From JANMZO01 sp963763135 (lineage in GTDB: Bacteria; Actinomycetota; Acidimicrobiia; Acidimicrobiales; JANYDT01): a stretch of 64,000 nucleotides of DNA. The DNA is taken from positions 124,001 through 188,000 of the forward strand of contig CAVXNJ010000013.1 in assembly GCA_963763135.1 (NCBI GenBank). The letters are read 5' to 3'. Shown one piece after another: positions 17,404-25,868 of the stretch (positions are counted from its first letter, which is position 1; each line of letters opens with the position of its first letter). The notes beneath the pieces were generated by a model. The model worked only from the letters and a program-made list of their open reading frames with translations. It was not told the DNA's origin and made no database searches. The translations under genes were made by a program, and so were the position numbers.

Positions 17404-18864
17404 GTGCGGTTGCTCCCGTCTACCGTCAGGGCCCGGGCCACAATCGCGGCTGCGGTCGTGGTTGGAGCGGCGTTAGCGGCGACCGGCGTATTAGTGGTCA
17501 ACACGCTGCACGGTCGGCTAGTGCGCGGGCAACGAGATACAGCCGAGCTTCGTGCCCGTGACGTTGCTGTGCTCATCGCCGACGGCCACCTCCCCGCAGC
17601 GCTGTCTATTCCGGGAGAGGACCGCGCTCTGGTGCAGGTTGTCGATGGTCGTGGCACGGTACTGGTGCAAAGCACCAACACCGCCGGCGAACCCGCCGTA
17701 CTGCCGCTGAGCGACCTACGCAAGGACCATTTCCTCACAACGATGCGAGGCTTACCTATCGGTGACGGCGAACGTTTTGTCGTCGTTGGCCTCCTAGCCA
17801 AGACGGCGATCGGCCCTCTGACTGTGATTACCGCCGAAAGCCTCGAAAGCGCCGACGACGACACCGCGGCGGTAGCCCGACTTCTGCTATTCGGCTTTCC
17901 GCTCATGGTCGTGCTCGTGACGGTAATCGTGCTGCGAACAACGCAGTCAGCCTTCAAGCCAGTCAGCAAAATGACCGTGGAACTTGGCGAGATTTCGTCA
18001 AATGATCTTCACCGCCGCGTCACCTCCCCCACCGCCGATGACGAAATCGGGAAGCTTGGCGAAGCAATGAACCTTCTGCTTGGACGCCTTGAACGGTCGT
18101 CGGAACGCGAACGAAGATTCGTCGCGGACGCGAGCCACGAGCTCCGCTCTCCGCTCGCCTCGATCCGTGCCGCGCTCGAGATCGCCGACACCCATCGTGC
18201 CAAGATCGATCCTCACCTGGCAATCAGCGATGCGTTGGCCGACCATGTCCGCCTTGATCGACTCGTCGACGATCTCCTCGCGCTCGCCCGACTCGATGGT
18301 GCTCACCTGGTGGATGTCGGCCCGGTTGACTTCGCTTTACTCGCCACCGTCGACTTAGTTGGACGGCCCGACTCACCCGTGCACCTCGACCAAACGTTGA
18401 AACCTGCGATAGCGTTCGGCGATGAAACGCAACTCGGTCGAGCGTTACGAAATTTGATCGACAACGCGCTGCGGCACGCAACGTCGCGCGTGACAGTTTC
18501 GACTGGAGTGATTGGCGATCGTGTTATCGCTCAGGTGAATGATGACGGGCCCGGGATCCCGGTCGGCGACCGTGACTTCGTGTTCGAACGATTCAGCCGA
18601 CGAGACAACGCACGCGCCGTCGATGATGGGGGTTCCGGGCTCGGGCTCGCGATTGTTCGAGAAGTCATCGAGGCCCATCACGGCACGGTCCAGGTGGCCG
18701 ACAGTCCGCTCGGCGGCGCACAATTCACCATCATCCTGCCGAGCGCCTCGTCTGTTCTTCGTGGTCTCGATCGCGACACCAGTACCCTTGCGCGCGTTCG
18801 GCGCCGTTCGCTTCGTCGTAGCGTCGGCGGCGGCGCCGCACAGAAAGTCGGGCACGACCTATGA
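17404..18864 (+). CDS. Sensor histidine kinase, partner of the 16725 regulator
   Basis: The 486-residue kinase has membrane helices at about 10-33 and 160-178, a sensor of about 120 residues between them, a HAMP domain, HisKA with His245 in SHELRSP, and HATPase motifs RALRNLIDNALRHA, DDGPGIP and GSGLGLAIV. Translation starts at GTG 17404 one base after the regulator stop. The C-terminus extends about 35 basic residues beyond the ATPase domain (VRRRSLRRSV), and the last codons overlap the ATPase gene start (18861-18864, ATGA). Confidence 0.88.
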   Translation: MRLLPSTVRARATIAAAVVVGAALAATGVLVVNTLHGRLVRGQRDTAELRARDVAVLIADGHLPAALSIPGEDRALVQVVDGRGTVLVQSTNTAGEPAVLPLSDLRKDHFLTTMRGLPIGDGERFVVVGLLAKTAIGPLTVITAESLESADDDTAAVARLLLFGFPLMVVLVTVIVLRTTQSAFKPVSKMTVELGEISSNDLHRRVTSPTADDEIGKLGEAMNLLLGRLERSSERERRFVADASHELRSPLASIRAALEIADTHRAKIDPHLAISDALADHVRLDRLVDDLLALARLDGAHLVDVGPVDFALLATVDLVGRPDSPVHLDQTLKPAIAFGDETQLGRALRNLIDNALRHATSRVTVSTGVIGDRVIAQVNDDGPGIPVGDRDFVFERFSRRDNARAVDDGGSGLGLAIVREVIEAHHGTVQVADSPLGGAQFTIILPSASSVLRGLDRDTSTLARVRRRSLRRSVGGGAAQKVGHDL

Positions 18865-21248
18865 CACCTCCGCTACACGGACTGAGCACTGAAGAGGTGG
18901 CATCGCGGGTCCGTGACGGACTCGGGAATGTGACTGATCAAGCGACGACCCGCTCAATCCGCTCAATTGTTCGGGCGAACACGATGACCCGATTCAATGC
19001 GCTTCTGCTTGTCATGTTCGCCGCAATAGCGGCAGTTGGGGCGTTCAAGGACTCCATTTTTATCTGGGTGGTGGTGTTGAACTCCGTTGTCGGTATTGTG
19101 CAAGAAATTCGAGCTCGACGCACACTTGATGCCTTACAGTTGATTTCCGCCCCCCAGACCCGGGTCCGGCGCGATGGCGTAGAGTCGATGGTTCCCGTTG
19201 TTGAACTCGTCGTTGATGATTTGGTTCTGATCAGCCGGGGTGATGAAGTTCCGGTCGATGCAGTCGTCGTCGACGCCGATGGACTTGAAGTTGACGAGTC
19301 CCTCCTGACCGGTGAAGCAGACACGGTCGCCAAGACGATCGGTGACGCGATGCTTTCGGGAAGTTTCGCCGTGTCGGGGAGCGGACTGCTCCGGGCAACC
19401 GCGGTTGGAAACAGTTCCTATGCGCGTCGGCTTACCGTTGAGGCTAGACAGTTCACGTTGACCCGTTCCGAATTGCGGGACGGGACCGACACGATTCTTC
19501 GCCTGGTGTCGTTTGTTGTGGTCCCGGTCGCCGTGTTGCTTCTTTGGAGTCAGCGACGCGCCGGAGAGTCTTTCCCGTCATCGGTGGCGGGCACGGTCGC
19601 GGGGGTCGTCGCGATGGTCCCCGAAGGGCTTGTGCTGCTCACGAGCGTTGCTTTTGCCGCAGGGGTGGTCAGGCTGGGCCGACACGGTGTTCTGACCCGT
19701 GAACTGTCGGCGATTGAAGGACTCGCGCGAGTCGACACGCTGTGTATCGACAAGACCGGAACCCTCACCGTGCCTGGCATGCGACTCGTCGACGTCGTTG
19801 CGACCGGCACCGGTTCGCTCACCGACGAAGTCGCCACCATCTTGTCTGCGCTGAGTTCGATCGACGAGCACCCAAATCCGAGCACCGCTGCGATCGCTGC
19901 GACATACCCCCGTCGCGACGGCCCTGCCCCGGTGGCTCGGGTTGGTTTCTCATCGGCGCGAAAATGGAGTGGCGCAACATTCGCGGCACATGGCACGTGG
20001 GTGCTGGGGGCACCCGAATTCGTGCTCACCGCCGCTGACCACGACAACACCGTTGTGCTCGCCGATGCCGCGGCCCGTGCAGCGAACGGCAATCGAATAC
20101 TGGTACTCGCACACACGAATGAGGTCCTGAACGGTTCCACGTTGCCGCCGCGGCTTCGCGGTGTTGTGCTCGTCGTTCTGTCTGAAGAACTCAAAGCGGA
20201 CGTCGACACGACGCTCGGCTTTTTCGCCCAGCAAGGCGTCGACGTGAAGGTCATTTCCGGTGATAGCCCGGTGACGGTGGCGGCGGTTGCGCAACGCGCG
20301 GGTCTTGTTGTTCATGGCGTCTTCGACGCTCGATCACTGCCCGATGATGACGCCAACATTCACGACGTCCTCGAAGCAAACAACGCGTTTGGTCGTGTCA
20401 CCCCGGAGCAGAAACGCAGAATTGTCCGGAACTTGCAGGCCAACGGTCACACCGTTGCGATGACCGGTGACGGGGTGAATGATCTTCTCGCCCTGAAAGA
20501 CGCCGATATCGGCGTAGCGATGGGTAACGGGAGTGCAGCGACACGATCTGTTGCACAGTTTGTCCTCGTGGACGACGACTTTGGTTCGTTGCCCCGTGTT
20601 GTGGCCGAGGGACGACGCGTGATAGCCAACATCGAACGGCTCGCGAATCTTTTCGTGACCAAGACGGTGTACGCCTTGCTCCTCGCGCTTGCCACAGGCG
20701 TCGGGAGGCTTCCATTCCCGTTCCTCCCCCGACAGCTCAGCGTGGTCGGAACCCTCACCATCGGCATCCCATCGTTCATTCTGGCGTTCGAGCCCGGGGC
20801 TGCTCGGGCGAAACCTGGTTACGTCGGACGAGTTCTACGTTTCGCGCTTCCTTCCGGGGCTGTCGCTGCGATCGCCACGTTCGCGGCCTACGCTGACGCT
20901 CGAACCGATCACGCGACGCTCGCCCAGGCCCGAACCACCTCGACAGTCGTACTGTTCTGTGTTGCAATCTGGATTCTGTCGCTACCGATTCGACCGCTCA
21001 ACCGGCGTCGAGGGGCGTTGCTCGCCGTGATTGTTGCGACGTTCGTCGCGTTGATCCTCGCCGGGCCGAGTCGCCGCTATCTCGAATTGTCGACTCCCCC
21101 TTGGTTTACCCTCGCAACTGCCGGCCCCTTGGTCCTCGGGGCATGGGGTTTGCTCGAAGCCGGAACACGGATAGCGACACGCCGACGCTCCGATCCCGTT
21201 CCCGCCCACCAGTCCACCCATCAACCGAAAGTGGCGACCGATGCGTGA
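18861..21248 (+). CDS. CtpE-like P-type cation-transporting ATPase
   Basis: The 795-residue pump has the P-type core: actuator loop with LTGEAD near residue 153, phosphorylation motif DKTGTLT with Asp297, the MVPEGLVLLTS helix that coordinates cation before it, and hinge TGDGVND near 537. Eight to ten helices are predicted. The MVPEGLVLLTS segment and length match the actinobacterial CtpE branch, which has been linked to calcium uptake in mycobacteria; the substrate here is inferred. It overlaps the kinase gene by ATGA and the phospholipase-like gene by 8 bases, so it belongs to the regulated operon 16725-22907. Confidence 0.88.
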   Translation: MTPPLHGLSTEEVASRVRDGLGNVTDQATTRSIRSIVRANTMTRFNALLLVMFAAIAAVGAFKDSIFIWVVVLNSVVGIVQEIRARRTLDALQLISAPQTRVRRDGVESMVPVVELVVDDLVLISRGDEVPVDAVVVDADGLEVDESLLTGEADTVAKTIGDAMLSGSFAVSGSGLLRATAVGNSSYARRLTVEARQFTLTRSELRDGTDTILRLVSFVVVPVAVLLLWSQRRAGESFPSSVAGTVAGVVAMVPEGLVLLTSVAFAAGVVRLGRHGVLTRELSAIEGLARVDTLCIDKTGTLTVPGMRLVDVVATGTGSLTDEVATILSALSSIDEHPNPSTAAIAATYPRRDGPAPVARVGFSSARKWSGATFAAHGTWVLGAPEFVLTAADHDNTVVLADAAARAANGNRILVLAHTNEVLNGSTLPPRLRGVVLVVLSEELKADVDTTLGFFAQQGVDVKVISGDSPVTVAAVAQRAGLVVHGVFDARSLPDDDANIHDVLEANNAFGRVTPEQKRRIVRNLQANGHTVAMTGDGVNDLLALKDADIGVAMGNGSAATRSVAQFVLVDDDFGSLPRVVAEGRRVIANIERLANLFVTKTVYALLLALATGVGRLPFPFLPRQLSVVGTLTIGIPSFILAFEPGAARAKPGYVGRVLRFALPSGAVAAIATFAAYADARTDHATLAQARTTSTVVLFCVAIWILSLPIRPLNRRRGALLAVIVATFVALILAGPSRRYLELSTPPWFTLATAGPLVLGAWGLLEAGTRIATRRRSDPVPAHQSTHQPKVATDA

Positions 21249-22515
21249 CGTAGCTGCTCTCCACTTCATCAAACCCCGAACCTCGCCGCGAGCGTGGATC
21301 AGCGCGCTTGGGGCTGCCTTCGGGATCTTGTGTAGTGCATGGTTCGTGGGACTCCTCGCAACGGCCGCAATGTCAAATCGCGTATCCGAGTTCGCCATCG
21401 CCTCCATTGAGGCAGCGTTTGTGGCCGCAGGTGCGATAGCGGCCACACGAGTCGCCGCGGTGCTTGGCACGTCACCAATGCTCGTCGGGACCCTCGCCTC
21501 CGTGACGGTACTCGGATTTGGTGCCGCCGCCCCGATAGCCGGACCATTGGTGCCGTTCGCCTCAATACGCTGGGTCGTCGCGACCGTCGTGGGTTTGGCC
21601 GTGGGCGCACCGCTGCCAGGTCGGCGTGGCGTGTCTGTACCGGGAAGGCGCCCGAAGCGAGCAGCGTTGGCGGTCCTTCTCGCGCTTGGTGTCGTTGGCG
21701 ACTCAACAGTTCCGGCGGGCGCGTGGATTGCATCGGCCCGTCGAAAACACCCAACGGCGACAATGCGTCGAACCGGTGGCGTTGACCTCGTGATCGATAC
21801 CCACCAGTGGTTGGCCAACCGAGGAGTCGAGATTCTTCGTGGCGACGGACGGAACGATCTGGTTGCATTCTTGGACTCCCCCGACCCCACCGCGCCTGAT
21901 GTACCGTCACGCCCTGGAACAAACCAGACCTACCGCTGGCGGCTCCTCATGGGCGCGAGTGACGCCGACGGGACACTCTACAAGCAGATCCCTGATCACT
22001 TCTTTAACTGGTGGACCCACGCCGGGCGTCGCTGGATCGGCGGCTCATCGGCCGGGTCCAACGCCGAGGTCGCCTACCAACACGCGGTCGACGCATGGCG
22101 TTCCGGGGACCGTGGCACCGCAATGCATTGGCTCGGCGCATCAATTCACCTCCTCACCGATGCGTGCGTTCCGCAGCATCAGTTCTTTTCCGTCAACGTC
22201 TACCACCACCAGTTCGAAGCGTGGGTGCAAAAGCACCAAAACGCCCTTGCCGTTGACAAAGGCGCCATTTACCAATCCGACTTCCGCACCAACTCCGGGC
22301 ACGGAGGGTCGGACTGGAGTAGCGCACACCCGCGTGGCTGGGTTGATGAATGCGCCCACCGCGCTGCCCACCAACTCCAATCATCCACCCACTCCAACCC
22401 AAAACAGTCGAAACCAACCGACCTCCAATGGGCAACCACGCCCCTCATCGCTGACGCCCAACGGTTCAGTGCCGGCTACATCGCCAAGTTCTTCAACGAC
22501 GTCACAGGCCTATGA
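21241..22515 (+). CDS. Membrane-anchored zinc-dependent phospholipase C/P1 nuclease-like protein
   Basis: The first 150 residues contain about four hydrophobic segments; the rest resembles zinc-dependent phospholipase C of the P1-nuclease fold. Metal ligands are suggested by THQWLANRG (His near the start of the domain), DHFFNWWTHAG, the motif SIHLLTDACVPQHQ (HxxxDxxxPxH) and HHQFEAWV (HxxxE). The mature-type N-terminal Trp of the classical enzyme is replaced by a fusion to membrane helices, so the active site would face outside while anchored. The RR-HK-ATPase context suggests lipid or phosphate remodelling under the same stimulus. Confidence 0.75.
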   Translation: MRDVAALHFIKPRTSPRAWISALGAAFGILCSAWFVGLLATAAMSNRVSEFAIASIEAAFVAAGAIAATRVAAVLGTSPMLVGTLASVTVLGFGAAAPIAGPLVPFASIRWVVATVVGLAVGAPLPGRRGVSVPGRRPKRAALAVLLALGVVGDSTVPAGAWIASARRKHPTATMRRTGGVDLVIDTHQWLANRGVEILRGDGRNDLVAFLDSPDPTAPDVPSRPGTNQTYRWRLLMGASDADGTLYKQIPDHFFNWWTHAGRRWIGGSSAGSNAEVAYQHAVDAWRSGDRGTAMHWLGASIHLLTDACVPQHQFFSVNVYHHQFEAWVQKHQNALAVDKGAIYQSDFRTNSGHGGSDWSSAHPRGWVDECAHRAAHQLQSSTHSNPKQSKPTDLQWATTPLIADAQRFSAGYIAKFFNDVTGL

Positions 22516-22907
22516 AAAAGACCATCACTGCAGCCCTCGCCGCGCTTGGCCTCGTCGTTTCCAGCGCACTCGGAGCTCTACTCATCGCTGGACTCTTCGA
22601 AGGGATCGCCTCGGCACCCGGCTGGCTCCCCGAGTCAGCCGCCATCGCGTTTTTCATCGGAGGCATGGCCCTCACCGGCCAAGTCTGCGTTGACGTCGCC
22701 GACCACCACGCAATCCGAGCCATTGCCACTGTCATCGTACTGATCGGGGCGGTCGGCTACTTGGCCAGTCGGGTAACCGAAGCGCACGGCGAAGGGCTCG
22801 AACCGACAACGCTTCTCATTGCCATGGCTGGACTCGCAGCCCTCCTTCTTGCTTCCGTCGCCGAAGCGCAGAGACGACGACGTTCCGCACTTCGACGGGC
22901 ACCGTGA
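22512..22907 (+). CDS. Four-helix membrane protein of unknown function
   Basis: The 131-residue protein has hydrophobic helices at about 5-30, 38-60, 68-88 and 95-118 and a basic C-terminus (AQRRRRSALRR) expected in the cytoplasm. Its ATG overlaps the phospholipase-like stop (ATGA at 22512-22515), making it the last gene of the 16725 operon. I do not recognise the family. Confidence 0.7.
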   Translation: MKKTITAALAALGLVVSSALGALLIAGLFEGIASAPGWLPESAAIAFFIGGMALTGQVCVDVADHHAIRAIATVIVLIGAVGYLASRVTEAHGEGLEPTTLLIAMAGLAALLLASVAEAQRRRRSALRRAP

Positions 22908-22951
22908 CCACAGGTCGGAGGGCGACGACGCACACGACGCTTTCCGATCTC

Positions 22952-22985
22952 GTTCAGCTCGCCTTAAGGAGCTTCGTGTGACTCT
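22952..22985 (+). promoter_or_regulatory. CTTCAG-class promoter upstream of yggT
   Basis: Half-sites GTTCAG (22952-22957) and CTTAAG (22963-22968) are 11 bp apart, then 11 bases, then GACTCT (22980-22985) as a -10-like hexamer. Transcription from here would place the conserved stem-loop at 23014-23063 in a 5' leader of about 145 bases before yggT. Confidence 0.5.
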
Positions 22986-23013
22986 GAGGGAGTTCGTCCA
23001 TTGGCACACGTTC

Positions 23014-23063
23014 CCTGGGCAACCGGGCTCGGCGTATCCGTCGGCGCCCCCCGGTTGTCCAGG
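23014..23063 (+). ncRNA. Conserved two-tier stem-loop, copy A (possible structured leader)
   Basis: An outer 14-bp stem (23014-23027 with 23050-23063, including one G-U pair) encloses an inner stem GGCG/CGCC (23031-23034, 23045-23048) with the ten-base loop TATCCGTCGG. Copy B at 61163 has the same inner stem and a loop differing only at the last base, while the lower outer stem differs with pairing kept on both sides. This is the signature of a structured RNA, though a REP-like DNA palindrome is possible. It lies between a predicted promoter and yggT. Confidence 0.5.
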
Positions 23064-23137
23064 ACCCCGCCGGGGTTTCACCACGACAGCGCAATGCAAC
23101 GTACTCACCAAAACGACGCCACTGAAAGGCCAACGTC

Positions 23138-23392
23138 ATGACAATCAGCACGATCGTTGTCGGTGCTCTTCGTTTCACTTCCTTTGCCTTGCTGCTCGCG
23201 GCAATCCTCAGTTGGTTCCCGACGCGAAACGGGCCTTTTGCGAAACTCAACTACGGACTAGACCGGATCACCTCACCGGTGTTGGCGCCCATCCGCCGTA
23301 TCATTCGTCCAATCTCCGGTCTTGATATTTCCTCCCTTGTTGCCATTGTCTTTGTCAACGCAGTGTTGATCCCCGTAGCAATGCGCTTGTAG
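23138..23392 (+). CDS. YggT-family membrane protein
   Basis: The 84-residue protein has two helices (about 5-25 and 60-82) and the YggT family features LLLAAILSWFP, a basic loop with PVLAPIRRIIRP and GLDISSLVAIV. YggT/Ycf19 proteins are linked to cell-division or membrane-complex assembly; exact role unknown. It usually lies next to division genes such as sepF, but here it stands alone behind a CTTCAG-type promoter and a stem-loop leader, pointing to stress-related use. Confidence 0.85.
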   Translation: MTISTIVVGALRFTSFALLLAAILSWFPTRNGPFAKLNYGLDRITSPVLAPIRRIIRPISGLDISSLVAIVFVNAVLIPVAMRL

Positions 23393-23648
23393 CAAAGTTC
23401 CCTGATTGCCATGACCTTTACTTACCTCGCCCTCGTCGAGTTCGCCAAGCATCGCTTTTACGCCAACGAGAACCGTCGGCCGCCGAGCAAACCAACCATC
23501 CCGCCCGCGCCATCGCCGAGAACGCCACTTCGGGCGTCGACTCTCCCGATTCACCCACGCCGCACCACCAGCGACGCCCAGTCGTATCGACTCGTCCCGA
23601 TAGATCCAAAACGTTGGACACTCGGCGGCCGGTCGGCCTTTTGCTGGC
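23393..23648 (+). other. Intergenic stretch with a possible P-type ATPase C-terminal remnant
   Basis: Shortly after yggT a short frame from about 23405 to 23480 reads MTFTYLALVEFAKHRFYANE, which resembles the last helix and tail of MgtA-type P-type ATPases. No upstream part of such a gene is found, so it would be a relic. The rest of the stretch is Pro/Arg-rich in translation and shows no gene. Confidence 0.25.
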
Positions 23649-23716
23649 CTTCGGGTCGCTTTAGCGGACCTGAAGCGCTCAGTTGCCATGGTGTTGCTAT
23701 CTCCACATGGTGTGGA
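23649..23716 (+). promoter_or_regulatory. CTTCAG-class promoter and 5' leader hairpin of the 23736 gene
   Basis: Half-sites CTTCGG (23649), CTTTAG (23659) and CTGAAG (23670) repeat the 10 and 11 bp spacing of the paralogue's promoter; CATGGT (23687-23692) follows after exactly 11 bases. The leader hairpin CTCCACAT/GTGTGGA starts at 23701, again just after the predicted start site. Confidence 0.6.
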
Positions 23717-23735
23717 CGGTGAAGGGAACGAAAAC

Positions 23736-24227
23736 ATGAGTACAACGTCAAAGCACAAGCGATGGGCTGCTGCCGGTTTGGTTGCTGGCCTGATGCTGGG
23801 TGGAGGTGCGATTGCGAACGCCGCTACGAACGGCGCGAGCTCAACGCCTCCGCAGAGCCCGGTGGCTCAGCCCGTCGCCCCATCGGTGCAAGCACAGGCG
23901 CCAACTCCGGCCGCAGCTTCACCGCTGGTTGATACGGCCGAGGCATCAGAGGTGAAGGATGCTCCGGGTACGCCCGAGGCACCCGGAGCGAACGAGGCGG
24001 CTGAGCCCAACGAACCCGCAGGAGCTGAGGCAAACGAAGCCAACGAGACCCCCGAGGCCAACGAGGCTTCTGGGGCCAACGAAGCTTCTGGGGCACCCGA
24101 TGCCAATGAGGCAAACGGTGTTGACTGCGAGAACGGCCTCGTGAAAGGCACGTCGACGCAGTGCGACGGTGGTCCATCGGCCAACCAGGACGATGGCACC
24201 GAGACAGGTGAAGCTTCCCAGAAGTAG
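23736..24227 (+). CDS. Secreted Glu-Ala-Asn-rich low-complexity protein (paralogue 2)
   Basis: The 163-residue protein is a paralogue of the one at 16070: the same signal peptide (KHKRWAAAGLVAGLMLGGGA), a Pro/Ala linker, a repeat region of EANEA, GANEA and DANEA units of about 70 residues, and the C-terminus DCENGLVKGTSTQCDGGPSA with both cysteines. GAAGGGAAC precedes ATG 23736. Repeat number and phase differ between the two, showing expansion and contraction, while the ends are conserved. Function unknown. Confidence 0.75.
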   Translation: MSTTSKHKRWAAAGLVAGLMLGGGAIANAATNGASSTPPQSPVAQPVAPSVQAQAPTPAAASPLVDTAEASEVKDAPGTPEAPGANEAAEPNEPAGAEANEANETPEANEASGANEASGAPDANEANGVDCENGLVKGTSTQCDGGPSANQDDGTETGEASQK

Positions 24228-24234
24228 ACCTTGC

Positions 24235-24278
24235 CCGCCGAACACGGACGGCCCTCCCCGGCCGTCCGTGTTCGGCGG
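24235..24278 (+). terminator. Strong hairpin terminator after the 23736 gene
   Basis: Perfect 19-bp inverted repeat at 24235-24253 and 24260-24278 with a six-base loop. Its arm is closely related to the terminator at 16594, indicating that the whole cassette was duplicated. It also separates this gene from the convergent VIT1-type gene. Confidence 0.75.
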
Positions 24279-24332
24279 CACGGCTGCAGCTCATCCCACC
24301 TGAACTCGCAAGGATTGCGCCGCTGTGACGTC

Positions 24333-25052
24333 TCAGCTCTTCACACGGTCTTTCCGGTAACGTGACCGATCCCTCAGCGCGATGAACAGGGCTAGGGTGC
24401 CACCGATAAGTACCCGAAGCGCTGCGCGTTTCGGTGGGGCACCGCCAAGACGGGCACCGACGGTGCCGAGAGCGACAAGTCCCAAGAGAGTTACGCCCAT
24501 TGTGCTCGGTACGCGACGCGAAGCTGAACTGACGACCACGACGAGGATCGGCACGACGGCGCCCAGCACGAAGCTCAGTGCCGACACCAGCGAAGCTTGG
24601 GTTGGGTCGGCCAACATGTTGGTGTCGATACCCAACTCATCGCGGGCGTGCACGCTGAGCGGGTCGGTTTGGGAAAGTTCTTCGGCCACGAGTTTGGACA
24701 ACTCCGGGCTGAGACCCCGACGACGGTAGATCTGGGTGAGTTCTTCCAGTTCTGCTGCAGGCGAGGAGGCCTGCTCGTTGCGTTCGCGTTTGATGTCGGC
24801 AAGTTCGGTGTCACGCTGGGAACTCAACGAAACGAATTCGCCAGCGGCCATCGACAGCGCGCCAGCAGTAAGCCCGGCTATTCCTGCGACGAGTACCGCC
24901 GATTGTGAACTGTTCGCGGCCGCGACCCCGACAAAGAGGCTCGCAGTGGAAATCAAACCGTCGTTTGCACCGAGGACTGCCGCGCGCAACCAGGCCGCTC
25001 GCCCTCCGACATGTCGCTCCGTAGAAGAGTGATCTGGGAGTGTTCTAGGCAT
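24333..25052 (-). CDS. VIT1/CCC1-family metal transporter
   Basis: The 239-residue protein has the VIT1 pattern: first helix AAVLGANDGLISTASLFVGV with the conserved Asp, second helix GLTAGALSMAAGEFVSLSSQ with the conserved Met/Glu, a cytoplasmic metal-binding helical region rich in Glu (QRDTELADIKRERNE, ELEELTQIYRRRGLS), and three C-terminal helices. Family members export or sequester Fe2+ or Mn2+. ATG 25052 is preferred over TTG 25058. It reads away from the DPA operon end, with no operon partner. Confidence 0.88.
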   Translation of the reverse strand: MPRTLPDHSSTERHVGGRAAWLRAAVLGANDGLISTASLFVGVAAANSSQSAVLVAGIAGLTAGALSMAAGEFVSLSSQRDTELADIKRERNEQASSPAAELEELTQIYRRRGLSPELSKLVAEELSQTDPLSVHARDELGIDTNMLADPTQASLVSALSFVLGAVVPILVVVVSSASRRVPSTMGVTLLGLVALGTVGARLGGAPPKRAALRVLIGGTLALFIALRDRSRYRKDRVKS

Positions 25053-25103
25053 GGTCAAAGTTGCACAAACCGGGGGCTTGGTGCTGGCGTAGAGGATGAT
25101 CCG

Positions 25104-25868
25104 TCACGCAGTGAAGTGCAGTTCGACGCGTCGGTCGTGGGCGTGGTGTCCAGCAAGGGCGAAGAGATGATCATCGCCACTGCTGTCGCCGTAGGCGTGA
25201 ACGACCACACCGCCGCCATTTGGATTGTGCTCCGATATCCATCGCAAAACCGCGTTTGCCTTTGCCACGCCACGCATATTCGGACCCTTCAACTCGCCAG
25301 TCAGTATGCCGTCGGGTGTCACAGCGAGTTCGGTGCCGATCGACGCGTCGACACCGAACACGTTACCAATCGACTCGACGTAGACCAATGGCGACGCGCT
25401 CACCAGCAATGTTTGATGACCGGCGAGCTGATGAGCGATCAACGAGCGTTGGGCGTCGGGTTCGACTCGCTGAATCAGCTTGTCGGTGACGAACATCCCT
25501 GCCGCCGCTTGTATGCGAACGAGTGATCGCGATCGCAGCGACGAAAAGATCAGCTTGCGTTTGAAGTCTTCTCGAATCGACAGGTCATGTCCTGGACCCC
25601 CTCGACCAGTCGCTCGGACTCCGATGTTTCGAGCGACGCCACCAACGGAGCGAGCAATTGCCGTGAGGAGGCGGGGAGTGCCGAGGGTGAAGCGGAGGAA
25701 CCTGAGGAGTGACTCGCCGCGGATGAGTGTTCCGTCGAGGTCGAACACCGCAACATGCATCGTCCTGGGTGTGGCGTCCAGCTGTTCCGGGTCGGGCGAT
25801 GCCTTGGGCGGGCGATAAGCGGGACACTCGACGTTGCCTGCTCCCTGGGTCTCTCGGTTGTCGTTCAT
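25104..25868 (-). CDS. HAD-IB phosphatase, candidate DPPR phosphatase
   Basis: A 254-residue SerB-like HAD hydrolase: motif I FDLDGTL with nucleophile Asp43 and acid/base Asp45, motif II LLVSASP, and motif III/IV AYGDSSGDD. The start at ATG 25868 overlaps the dprE2 stop as ATGA; a second ATG at 25760 would remove a 36-residue polar N-terminus. In the DPA pathway 5-phosphoribosyl decaprenyl phosphate must be dephosphorylated between the UbiA and DprE1 steps. In mycobacteria a PAP2-type protein is proposed for that step; here the translationally coupled HAD enzyme is the better candidate. Function is inferred from context. Confidence 0.75.
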   Translation of the reverse strand: MNDNRETQGAGNVECPAYRPPKASPDPEQLDATPRTMHVAVFDLDGTLIRGESLLRFLRFTLGTPRLLTAIARSVGGVARNIGVRATGRGGPGHDLSIREDFKRKLIFSSLRSRSLVRIQAAAGMFVTDKLIQRVEPDAQRSLIAHQLAGHQTLLVSASPLVYVESIGNVFGVDASIGTELAVTPDGILTGELKGPNMRGVAKANAVLRWISEHNPNGGGVVVHAYGDSSGDDHLFALAGHHAHDRRVELHFTA

